A stretch of DNA of 64,000 bases. Source: Plantibacter elymi (nom. nud.) (GTDB lineage: Bacteria > Actinomycetota > Actinomycetes > Actinomycetales > Microbacteriaceae). Where the stretch lies: contig NZ_FXWJ01000005.1 of the NCBI RefSeq assembly GCF_900177795.1, positions 310,001 through 374,000 on the forward strand, in the 5' to 3' direction. The notes beneath the pieces are model-generated. The model was not told where the DNA came from, did no database searches, and was given only the letters and a program-made list of their open reading frames with translations. This document shows positions 41,059 through 48,611 of this stretch, one piece after another (position 1 is the stretch's first letter; every line of letters begins with the position of its first letter). The position numbers and the translations under genes are program-made.

Positions 41059-42944
41059 CGGAGTTCCTTGTCGTCGAGACCGACACTGAGGCCGATCAGG
41101 TCGGTCATGGCTGCGTCGAGCATGCGGCGGTCGCGTGCTTCGAGGGGGCGGTGCCCGGCGAGGAGCGCCTGGACGTAGAGCAGTTGGATGCTGCGCTCGA
41201 AGACGAGGTCGTCGTCGAGCGTCGCCAAGCGGCGGACGAGCGCCGCGTTCCAGTTGAGGCAGAGCCGGGCTGCGGTGTCCGTCTCAGCGCCTCCCGGGCC
41301 GGCGTCGGCGAGGAAGGAGTCGACGGCCCCGACGACCTGCGACCAGATGCCCGGCGCGACCGAGGCGGCCCGGTGCCGCTCGAGCCGTCGGAGCACGGAC
41401 GGGTCGGCGACGTACAGGGCGGCGAGGTCGTCCGGCCGGTACCGGCGCACCGAGACCCGGCACTCGACCTCGGCGAGCACGCGGCTGGCGCGGTCCTCGA
41501 GTGCCGTCGTCGCGGCCAGATCGTCCAGGTGCGGCGGCTCGAGGTTGTCGAGCTCGTCGGCGACCGTCACCCGTTCGACCCGCACGCCGTCGATCAGGTG
41601 GGGCAGCCGCTCCAGGATCTCCTGGTCGTACACGTACCCGCCGTTGACGATCGGCGAGGCCGGATCGACGACCGCGGCGATCTGACGGAACTCGTCGCGG
41701 GATGCCGTGTACCGGATGACGCCGGTCTGCGACAGATGTTCGTCGATGGTCATCGTGCCGGCAGAGGTCTCGATCGGGAGCCACCGGACGACGGCGCTCG
41801 CGAGGTCGTCGTCGTGCGCGGCGATCGCCTTGATGCCGAGCTGGTGGACGCCGATGAACTCCTGGAGTCGGTGCGGCCGTTGGCGGGCGAGGTCGAGGAT
41901 CCACCGTCGCAGGGCTGATCCGATGGCCTCGCGGGTGAACTCCAACGCGTCGTCCTGCACGAGCTGCTCGCGCGACGCCGTCGGGCGGAGTCCCGTCGTG
42001 TCGACGATGCAGCGCACGAAGAACGCCCACTCGGGCAGCAGGTCGTCGATCTGTTCGCTCAGCAGCATGCCGCCGAGGTAGACCCGGCTCGCCTGCCGGG
42101 CGCCCGGCGGAGGCGGCGAGGGGAGGACGAAGGCGGTGCCGCGGGTGCCGGTGCCGGGGACCACGATCTCGACGGCGTCGAACGGGCGCGTCCCGAGGAG
42201 GTCCTCCCCGAACGCCAGGAGTGCCTCGCGAGTGGTCGCCTCAGCCGTCCGGAACACCGGGTCGACGTTGATGCGCACCGGGTGGTCGGGTGCGGAGGGA
42301 TCCACCACCTCGACGTCGAGGTCGAGGAACCGTCCGAAGGTCGTGGCGAGGCCGCGCACCGTGCCGTGCCCGAGCAGACTGCCGTCGTGCAGTGGGCCGT
42401 CGATGCGTGGGTCGAGCACGACCTCCGAGCCGATCGGCATGGCGGCGGTCGTGGCGTCGTCGAGCTCTCGGATCGTGAACGTGCCGTCGGCGTCGCCGAT
42501 CCACTCGATGGCCGGACCGCCACGAGCCGAGCGGCTGCGGACGGTGATGGTGTCGGCGACCATGAAGCAGCTCAGCAGCCCGATGCCGAACCGCCCGAGG
42601 TAGTCGCCGCGCTGGAGTTCGTCGAGGTCGCCGCGCTTGGAGCTGCGGCCGACCGTCGCCAGCAGCTCGGCGGCTTCGTCTCGGGTCAGCCCGACACCGT
42701 CGTCGCGGAATCGGAACGGCGAGCCCGCCTCCGAGCCGGACGGCGGCACGTGCGGGGTGATCAGGAGTCTGCCGGGAGGAGCCGTCGCGTCCTCGGCGCG
42801 ACGGGCTGCGACGGCGTCGCGTCCGTTCTGCAGGAGCTCGCGGAGGTAGACGCGCGGTCCCGAGTAGATGTGGCGGCTGAGGAGGTCGACGACTCCGCGG
42901 AGGTCGACCTGAAACGGCAGCGGGGCTCGGGAGTGGTCTGGCAT
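41055..42944 (-). CDS. HSP90-family ATPase, divergent HtpG-like
   Basis: A 629-residue HSP90-like chaperone ATPase. The N-terminal GHKL pocket is intact: E36, N40 and D43 in YLRELLQNGRDAV, the DxGxG motif in FRDDGVGL (80-87) and the lid segment YLGRFGIGLLSCFM (about 114-127). A middle domain with PTASREQLVQDDAL follows, while the C-terminal dimerisation part is short and unlike E. coli HtpG. The usual EEVD tail is absent, as expected for bacteria. GGAAGAGAG precedes ATG 42944. It is coupled to the TPR gene. It is probably an ATP-driven clamp for a specific client rather than the general chaperone. Confidence 0.87.
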   Translation of the reverse strand: MPDHSRAPLPFQVDLRGVVDLLSRHIYSGPRVYLRELLQNGRDAVAARRAEDATAPPGRLLITPHVPPSGSEAGSPFRFRDDGVGLTRDEAAELLATVGRSSKRGDLDELQRGDYLGRFGIGLLSCFMVADTITVRSRSARGGPAIEWIGDADGTFTIRELDDATTAAMPIGSEVVLDPRIDGPLHDGSLLGHGTVRGLATTFGRFLDLDVEVVDPSAPDHPVRINVDPVFRTAEATTREALLAFGEDLLGTRPFDAVEIVVPGTGTRGTAFVLPSPPPPGARQASRVYLGGMLLSEQIDDLLPEWAFFVRCIVDTTGLRPTASREQLVQDDALEFTREAIGSALRRWILDLARQRPHRLQEFIGVHQLGIKAIAAHDDDLASAVVRWLPIETSAGTMTIDEHLSQTGVIRYTASRDEFRQIAAVVDPASPIVNGGYVYDQEILERLPHLIDGVRVERVTVADELDNLEPPHLDDLAATTALEDRASRVLAEVECRVSVRRYRPDDLAALYVADPSVLRRLERHRAASVAPGIWSQVVGAVDSFLADAGPGGAETDTAARLCLNWNAALVRRLATLDDDLVFERSIQLLYVQALLAGHRPLEARDRRMLDAAMTDLIGLSVGLDDKELR

Positions 42945-43272
42945 GGCTCTCTTCCGTCGGCGGCTACGGGGCCTGCATCGGGGGCGTACGCAAGGTGGAT
43001 CGGGCTCCGGACAGGCGGCCCGCGACCGGTTCGCCTGCAGCCGGATCAGCCTAGCGAACGTCGTGAAACGGATGCTGGGCGGTCACCTGGGAGTCGTCGA
43101 GACGACCCTGCTCCCCAGGGGCTGTGGAGCGAGGTCGACGCCGATCGGTCGTCCGGGGGTGTCGCGAAAACGCGTCCCCGGCTGCTAGCCTTGACGCCGC
43201 TTCTCGAATCGATTCGACATCGGTTCGGGTCACCCCTCCCACCTCCGCACCTCGCTAGGAATCCGTTCACCA
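42945..43272. promoter_or_regulatory. divergent promoter region, HSP90-like and Bcr-type genes
   Basis: No gene fits in this 328-bp gap. On the minus strand TAGGCT (43048-43053) is a possible -10 box for the HSP90-TPR pair, with a leader of about 100 nt. On the plus strand TTGACG (43191-43196) is a -35 candidate for the exporter, followed at once by the perfect 14-bp palindrome TCGAATCGATTCGA (43204-43217), a likely operator. No regulator gene is next to it. Confidence 0.55.
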
Positions 43273-44514
43273 GTGCACACCGCAGGAATCACCGTCGTCC
43301 ACCCCGGGGACTCGCTCTCGGGCAGGCAGCGCCTCGTCTACATCCTCGTGCTCGGCGCACTCACCGCGCTCGGGCCGTTCACCATCGACCTCTACCTGCC
43401 GGCGTTCCCGATCCTCGAACAGGACCTCGACGTCCCGGTCAGCCTCATCCAGCTCACCCTCACCGGGACCACGATCGGCTTCGCGGTGGGCCAGCTCTTC
43501 ATGGGGCCCTGGAGCGACAAGGTCGGCCGGCGTCTCCCGCTCATCCTCGCGACGAGCATCCACATCCTGGCCTCGGTCGGCGCCGCGTTCGCGCCCGACA
43601 TCGGGTGGCTCATGGTGTTCCGCGTGCTGCAGGGTGCCGGTGCGGCGGCCGGTGGTGTCGTCGCGATGGCGATGGTCCGCGATCTCTTCGGCGGGAAGCC
43701 GCTCGTGCGGATGCTGTCGCGACTCGCGCTCGTGAACGGGCTCGCGCCGATCGCCGCCCCCGTCATCGGTTCGCAGCTCCTCCTCGTCCTCGACTGGCGC
43801 GGCCTCTTCGTGTTCCTCGCCGCCTACGGACTGTTCGTCGTCATCGCGGTGTCGCTCTGGATCGTCGAGACCCTGCCGCCGGCGCGGCGTCGCGACGCCG
43901 GACACAGCACCGTCCGCGACCGCTACCGCTCGGTGTTCAGCGACCGCGTGTTCGTCGGTGTCGCCCTCATCGGTGGCATGAGCTTCTCGGGCTTGTTCGC
44001 CTACCTCTCGAGCTCGTCGTTCCTCTTCCAGGAGGTCTACGACTTCGACGCACAGGAGTACGGTCTCCTGTTCGCGGTGAACTCGCTCGGCATCGTCGCC
44101 GGCGTGCAGATCTCGTCCCGCCTCATGCGCTGGTACGGGCCGCAGTGGATCCTGGCCTGCACGACCATCGTGCAGCTCATCTCGGCGGTCACGATCGTCG
44201 CGCTGACGATGGCCGACGTCGGGCTGTTCGGTGTGCTGGTGCCGCTGTTCTTCTTCATCCTGTCGTGCGGCTTCGGCTTCCCGGCGGTGCAGGTGCTCGC
44301 CCTCGCGAACCACGGGCACGAGGCCGGGACGGCGGCGTCGCTCCTCGGGGCGCTCAACTTCGGCCTCGCGGGACTCATCTCGCCCATCGTCGGGGTGCTG
44401 GGGATCGGTACCGCGATCCCCATGGGCGCCGTGATGGCCGCGACCTCGGTCGTGTCGGTGTGTGCGCTCTGGTTCATCGTGCAGCCGAAGAAGGTCCCGG
44501 CTCTCGCTGGCTGA
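43273..44514 (+). CDS. Bcr/CflA-family multidrug exporter (MFS)
   Basis: A 413-residue transporter with twelve predicted spans. The family-specific start GALTALGPFTIDLYLPAFP (about 28-46) and motif A GPWSDKVGRR (about 77-86) identify the Bcr/CflA drug:proton antiporters, which export compounds such as bicyclomycin or chloramphenicol. GTG 43273 has AGGA at a rather long 12-base spacing. The TCGAATCGATTCGA palindrome between -35 and start suggests repression. It is followed by a family D element. Confidence 0.92.
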   Translation: MHTAGITVVHPGDSLSGRQRLVYILVLGALTALGPFTIDLYLPAFPILEQDLDVPVSLIQLTLTGTTIGFAVGQLFMGPWSDKVGRRLPLILATSIHILASVGAAFAPDIGWLMVFRVLQGAGAAAGGVVAMAMVRDLFGGKPLVRMLSRLALVNGLAPIAAPVIGSQLLLVLDWRGLFVFLAAYGLFVVIAVSLWIVETLPPARRRDAGHSTVRDRYRSVFSDRVFVGVALIGGMSFSGLFAYLSSSSFLFQEVYDFDAQEYGLLFAVNSLGIVAGVQISSRLMRWYGPQWILACTTIVQLISAVTIVALTMADVGLFGVLVPLFFFILSCGFGFPAVQVLALANHGHEAGTAASLLGALNFGLAGLISPIVGVLGIGTAIPMGAVMAATSVVSVCALWFIVQPKKVPALAG

Positions 44515-44527
44515 CCTGGCGGGTTGC

Positions 44528-44694
44528 GCCAGCGCGGTGCGCTGACGTGAGCGCGGGTCTGTGGCGTGAGCGCGGGTCTCCGGAGCGGCGCGCTCGGCGC
44601 TGCGATCCGCGGTCACGCCGGTTCGGGCTCACTCGGGTGGCCGCACCGCGCTGACGCCGGTTCGGGGCGGTTCGGGCCAGCGCACCGCGCTGAC
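44528..44694. repeat. family D element, copy 2
   Basis: A 167-bp copy between the convergent ends of the exporter and YchJ genes. The left end is GCCAGCGCGGTGCGCTGAC and the right end is CCAGCGCACCGCGCTGAC, with a second right-type end (CCGCACCGCGCTGAC) at about 44641. The inner GAGCGCGGGTCTCCGGAG is repeated. This copy seems partly rearranged. Confidence 0.85.
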
Positions 44695-44730
44695 ACCGGC
44701 TCGGGGCCGGGCCGGGCGAGCGGGTCCCGG

Positions 44731-45159
44731 TCAGGCGGAGGGGTCCAAGCCGTCGACGTAGGTCCAGGCGCCGGTGTCCTTCGAGAACCGACTCCGTTCA
44801 TGCTGGCTCCCGGCGGAGCCCCGCACGCCGGGAACCTTGTGGTGCGCGACGAACTCGACCATCCCCTCGGTGTCGAGCAGCCCACCGCGGGAGGTCGCGA
44901 CGATGTCGAGCCGGTACCAGCGGAGCGAGTGGTCCAGCTCGAGCGACGCCGGCTTGGTCGACGGATGCCACGTGCGCAGCAGGTACTCGGCGTCGCCGAC
45001 CGCGAAGGCCGAGAACCGCGACCGCATGAGCGCCTCCGCGGTCGCCGCCCCCGACTCGCCTCGGTGCAGTCGCCCGCAGCAGGCGCCGTACGTCTCACCG
45101 GACAGACAGGGGCACCGCGCGTCGTCGGCGAGAGGGGCGGTTCGGGAGTCGGTCGTCAC
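44731..45159 (-). CDS. YchJ-family SEC-C motif protein
   Basis: A 142-residue YchJ/UPF0225 protein. The N-terminal SEC-C zinc motif has C16, C18, C27 and C28 (RCPCLSGETYGACCGRLH), followed by the NTF2-like domain starting ALMRSRFSAFAVGD. SEC-C motifs bind zinc and often contact SecB or ribosome-associated partners, but this family has no defined reaction. GTG 45159 follows GATACT on the minus strand by 6 bases. It faces the exporter gene. Confidence 0.92.
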   Translation of the reverse strand: MTTDSRTAPLADDARCPCLSGETYGACCGRLHRGESGAATAEALMRSRFSAFAVGDAEYLLRTWHPSTKPASLELDHSLRWYRLDIVATSRGGLLDTEGMVEFVAHHKVPGVRGSAGSQHERSRFSKDTGAWTYVDGLDPSA

Positions 45160-45323
45160 CGCTCCAGTATCGCCCGTCAGACTCGCGGGTCGTGCTCGTC
45201 GGCCGTCCCCGTCGCCAGTGCCCGTCGGGGCGCGTCCGGAGGCGCATCGGCGCGGCGATCAGCGCGTCATCCTCCCGGCGCAAGCCCACGCGCGAGACAT
45301 ACCCGACACGGCATGATGGGACG

Positions 45324-46109
45324 ATGACGGCACCCGACGACCACGACGACCCAGCAGTTGCACCGGCTCCCGAGGTGCACGAGGCGGTCTCGCCAGCCCT
45401 CGACGAGTCGGGTGCACTCGCGATGGATCCGGACCCGGCGTCGATCCGGCCCGATCCGAAGCTCGCCGCGAAGGTCTCCCGACGGTGGCCGTTGATCAGC
45501 GGGGCGATCGCCGTGGTCCTCGTCCTCCTGCTCGGCGTGCTGCTCTTCCAGCGCGGTCCGAACGCCCCGTTCGGGTTCGACGAGGAGTGGATGCAGGAGG
45601 TACTCGAGGAGCGGTCGCCGTGGCTCGTCCAGGCTGCGCTCGTCATGAACTGGCTCGGCGGCGGGGTCGTCGCGATCTTCGTCGTGCCGCTGCTCGGGAT
45701 CGCCGTCCTCCTGCTGCTTCGCCGACCGTGGGCCGCCCTCTATTTCGCGATCGTCTCCGCCCTGAGCGCCGGAGCGGTGCAGATCATCAAGAACATCGTC
45801 GGTCGATCGCGGCCCGAGGACATCCTGGTCCACGCGGACTTCGGTTCCTTCCCCTCGGGGCACAGTGCGAACGCGGCGACCATCGCCGTCGCGTTCGGGA
45901 TCATCTTCCCGCGGGTCTGGGTGTGGTTGATCGGCGTCGCCTACACGCTGCTGATGATGCTGTCGCGGACCTATCTCGGCGCCCACTGGGTGAGCGACAC
46001 GATCGGCGGGCTGCTGCTCGGTGCCGGTGTCGCGCTCATCATCGCGGTGCCGTTGCTGCACCGGATGTCGACCGAACCGAAGAAACGGGTCCCGCTCACT
46101 GACGGCTGA
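45324..46109 (+). CDS. PAP2-family membrane phosphatase
   Basis: A 261-residue membrane protein with a 50-residue acidic cytoplasmic tail and about five or six spans. The three PAP2 catalytic motifs are intact: KNIVGRSRP (156-164), PSGH (177-180) and SRTYLGAHWVSD (214-225, H221 and D225). They face the outside and dephosphorylate lipid phosphates, possibly undecaprenyl pyrophosphate or phosphatidate. ATG 45324 follows CATGAT (45312-45317) by 6 bases, a leaderless layout. A family D element follows. Confidence 0.92.
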   Translation: MTAPDDHDDPAVAPAPEVHEAVSPALDESGALAMDPDPASIRPDPKLAAKVSRRWPLISGAIAVVLVLLLGVLLFQRGPNAPFGFDEEWMQEVLEERSPWLVQAALVMNWLGGGVVAIFVVPLLGIAVLLLLRRPWAALYFAIVSALSAGAVQIIKNIVGRSRPEDILVHADFGSFPSGHSANAATIAVAFGIIFPRVWVWLIGVAYTLLMMLSRTYLGAHWVSDTIGGLLLGAGVALIIAVPLLHRMSTEPKKRVPLTDG

Positions 46110-46173
46110 TCGAGCGGACGCCCGTCGCTCGACGCATGTCGTCTACCGGCCGTCGTTCGTGTTCGGTCCTGAC

Positions 46174-46301
46174 GCCAGCGCGGTGCGCTGACCCCAGACC
46201 GCTCGGATGGGCGTGAGCGCGGGTCCACCGCGCGGGCGCGCCCCTCCGGAGGCCCGCGCTCACGCCAGAGACCCGCGCTCGCGTCAGCGCACCGCGCTGG
46301 C
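46174..46301. repeat. family D element, copy 3
   Basis: A compact 128-bp copy with GCCAGCGCGGTGCGCTGA (46174-46191) and TCAGCGCACCGCGCTGGC (46284-46301), complementary over 18 bases. The inner GTGAGCGCGGGTC pairs with GACCCGCGCTC. It lies between the PAP2 gene and the first tandem lacI gene and looks like the basic form of the family. Confidence 0.9.
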
Positions 46302-46371
46302 GGCCACGACACCCCGTGCCGGCGGAGCGGTAGTCTGCTGACAGCCGGGAGCCGGCCGGGGGAGGAGACGC

Positions 46372-47424
46372 GTGTCGATCACGATGCACGACGTCGCCGC
46401 ACGCGCGGGCGTCTCGATCAAGACCGTCTCGAACGTCGTCAACGACTACCCGCACGTGAGCGATGCGACCCGCTCCAAGGTCGAGCGCGCGATCGCCGAG
46501 CTCGGCTACCGCCCCAACCTCTCGGCCCGGAGTCTCCGCTCCGGCCGGTCCGGCGTGATCAGCCTCATCATCCCCGACCTCCGCAACGCCTACTTCGCGG
46601 AGCTCGCCGATGCGGTCATGCGTCAGGCTCGTGCGCGCGGGCTCTCGGTGCTCATCGAGCAGGTGGCCGGCGGTCGCGACGTCGAGCTCGAGATCCTTCG
46701 CGGGCCGCGCATGCAGCTCGTCGACGGCATCCTCTACAGTCCGCTCAGCCTCGACCGCGACGACAGTGCGCTGATCCCGGACGGGCCCATGGTGATCCTC
46801 GGAGAGCAACTGTTCGACGGCGACCGCGACCACGTGACGATGGCCAACGTCGACGGAGCCCGCGCGGCGACCGAACACCTGCTCGCGCAGGGTAGACGCC
46901 GCATCGTCGCACTCGGCACCGACCCGCACGACACCCTGGGGCCGGCCGCCCTCCGTCTCCAGGGGTATCGCGAGGCGCTCGAAGCCGCGGGCATCCCGGC
47001 CGATCCCGCCTACGTCAGCACCGTCGTCAGCTGGCACCGCAGCGACGGGGCGAACGCGATGCGCGAGGTCATCGCCGCGGGCCTGCCGTTCGACGGCGTC
47101 GTCGCCTTCAACGATGCGATGGCCCTCGGTGCCATGCGCGTCCTCCAGGACGCCGGGCTCCGCATCCCCGACGACGTCGCGATCATCGGCTTCGACGACC
47201 TGGACGAGACGCGCTACGCCCTCCCCACCCTGTCGACGGTCGACATCGGCCGGGAGGAGATCGCCGAGCGCGCCGTCGAGCTCCTGATCGAGCGGATCGC
47301 CGCGCCCGGGCAGCCGGAGGAGCCGCGCGCGATCGTCAGCGGATACCGCGTCGTCCCGAGGGAGTCCACCGGTTCCGTCACCGCTCACGAACCCGGATCC
47401 AGAGCCGCTCCTTCAACGTTGTAG
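46372..47424 (+). CDS. LacI-family regulator, arabinose regulon, paralogue 1
   Basis: A 350-residue LacI/GalR protein. The recognition helix GVSIKTVSNVVNDYPHV and the hinge NLSARSLRSGRSG are nearly identical to those of the next gene, so both should bind the same or very similar DNA. The sensor domain follows the standard plan (GFDDLDETRYALPTLSTVD). GTG 46372 follows GGAGGAG (46361-46367). The end of the gene overlaps a TTCAACGTTGTA site. It belongs with the arabinofuranosidase downstream and, by the shared operator, with araBDA. The effector is probably arabinose or an arabino-oligosaccharide. Confidence 0.9.
   Translation: MSITMHDVAARAGVSIKTVSNVVNDYPHVSDATRSKVERAIAELGYRPNLSARSLRSGRSGVISLIIPDLRNAYFAELADAVMRQARARGLSVLIEQVAGGRDVELEILRGPRMQLVDGILYSPLSLDRDDSALIPDGPMVILGEQLFDGDRDHVTMANVDGARAATEHLLAQGRRRIVALGTDPHDTLGPAALRLQGYREALEAAGIPADPAYVSTVVSWHRSDGANAMREVIAAGLPFDGVVAFNDAMALGAMRVLQDAGLRIPDDVAIIGFDDLDETRYALPTLSTVDIGREEIAERAVELLIERIAAPGQPEEPRAIVSGYRVVPRESTGSVTAHEPGSRAAPSTL
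47412..47423 (+). promoter_or_regulatory. arabinose-type operator before the second lacI gene
   Basis: TTCAACGTTGTA differs from the araB site TACAACGTTGTA at one position. It overlaps the last codons and stop of the first lacI gene and lies 45 bp before the start of the second, so it probably controls the second one. Confidence 0.72.
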
Positions 47425-47467
47425 AGTGCGTACAGGGCGGCCGGGGATGCCGCCGCCGAGGAGGATC

Positions 47468-48520
47468 ATGGCGACCACCCTGCACGACGTGGCGAAGCTC
47501 GCCGGGGTGTCCGCCAAGACCGTCTCGAACGTCGTCAACGACTACCCCCACATCAAGCAGGCGACGAAGGAGCGGGTGCTCGCGGCGATCGCCGAGCTCG
47601 GCTACCGTCCGAACCTCTCCGCGCGCGGGCTCCGCTCGGGCCGGTCCGGCGTCATCAGCCTGATCATCCCCGACCTCCGGAACTCCTACTTCGCCGAGCT
47701 CGCCGACGCCGTCATGCACGCCGCCGACCAGCTCGGCCTGTCGGTGCTGATCGAGCTGAGCGGCGGCGACCGGGCACGCGAGGCCGAGCTGCTGCGCGGC
47801 GCACGACTCCGCGCGGTCGACGGTGTCCTCTACAGCGCGCTCCACCTCGGCGACGAGGACCTCGCCGTCGTGGAGGAGGTCACCATCCCGATGGTGCTCC
47901 TCGGTGAGCGCATGTTCAACGCCCCGAACGACCACGTGACGATGCGCAACACCGAGGGAGCGCGTGCTGCGACGGAGCATCTGATCGGGCTCGGTCGGAC
48001 GCGGATCGTCGCCTTCGGAGCGCACCGCGCCGACATCGTCGGTTCGGCCAGTCTGCGTCTCGCCGGGTATCGAGCCGCGCTGGAGGCTGCCGGCATGGCG
48101 TTCGACCCGGTACTCGTCCGCGAGGTCCCGATCTGGGGTCGCTTCGACGGAGCAGTGGCGATGCGCGCGATGCTCGACGAGGGTGTCGTGTTCGACGGCA
48201 TCGTCGCGTTCAACGACGCCCTGGCGCTCGGGGCCATGCGCGTCCTGAGTGAACGAGGCGTCGCCATGCCCGACGAGGTCGCGGTCATCGGCTTCGACGA
48301 CATCGACGAGGGTCGCTACTCCCTGCCGTCGCTGTCGACGATCGCACCGGGGCGGGAGCAGATCGCGAGGACCGCCGTGTCGCTGCTCGTCGAGCGGATC
48401 GCCGGCGGCGTCGACGACGTGCCACTCCGTCGGGTCTACGCCGACTTCGAACTGGTGCGACGTGAGTCGACCGCGTCCTCGCCCGACGGCGCCGACTCCT
48501 CATCCGCAGAGGTGTCTTGA
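47468..48520 (+). CDS. LacI-family regulator, arabinose regulon, paralogue 2
   Basis: A 350-residue LacI/GalR protein and close paralogue of the preceding gene: TLHDVAKLAGVSAKTVSNVV, then SGVISLIIPDLRNSYFAELA, match it almost residue for residue, while the sensor domains diverge more. ATG 47468 follows GGAGG by about 5 bases; an earlier in-frame start at 47426 lacks a site and would run through the operator. Its stop TGA is embedded in the TTGACA of the arabinofuranosidase promoter. It is probably self-regulated through the site at 47412 and controls arfA. Confidence 0.9.
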   Translation: MATTLHDVAKLAGVSAKTVSNVVNDYPHIKQATKERVLAAIAELGYRPNLSARGLRSGRSGVISLIIPDLRNSYFAELADAVMHAADQLGLSVLIELSGGDRAREAELLRGARLRAVDGVLYSALHLGDEDLAVVEEVTIPMVLLGERMFNAPNDHVTMRNTEGARAATEHLIGLGRTRIVAFGAHRADIVGSASLRLAGYRAALEAAGMAFDPVLVREVPIWGRFDGAVAMRAMLDEGVVFDGIVAFNDALALGAMRVLSERGVAMPDEVAVIGFDDIDEGRYSLPSLSTIAPGREQIARTAVSLLVERIAGGVDDVPLRRVYADFELVRRESTASSPDGADSSSAEVS

Positions 48521-48575
48521 CAGCTGCCGATCGGCACACGAGACTGCTTCTACAACGTTTACCTTCAACGTTGTA
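48517..48575 (+). promoter_or_regulatory. arfA promoter with two tandem operators
   Basis: TTGACA (48517-48522) is followed 17 bp later by GAGACT as a weak -10. TACAACGTTTAC (48551-48562) and TTCAACGTTGTA (48564-48575) then lie in a row with centres 13 bp apart, covering the start of transcription. They match the araB site, which ties arfA to the arabinose regulon. Confidence 0.78.
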
Positions 48576-48611
48576 CAAACCTGGACGACGACGTCCCCGG
48601 AGAGGACCCCA

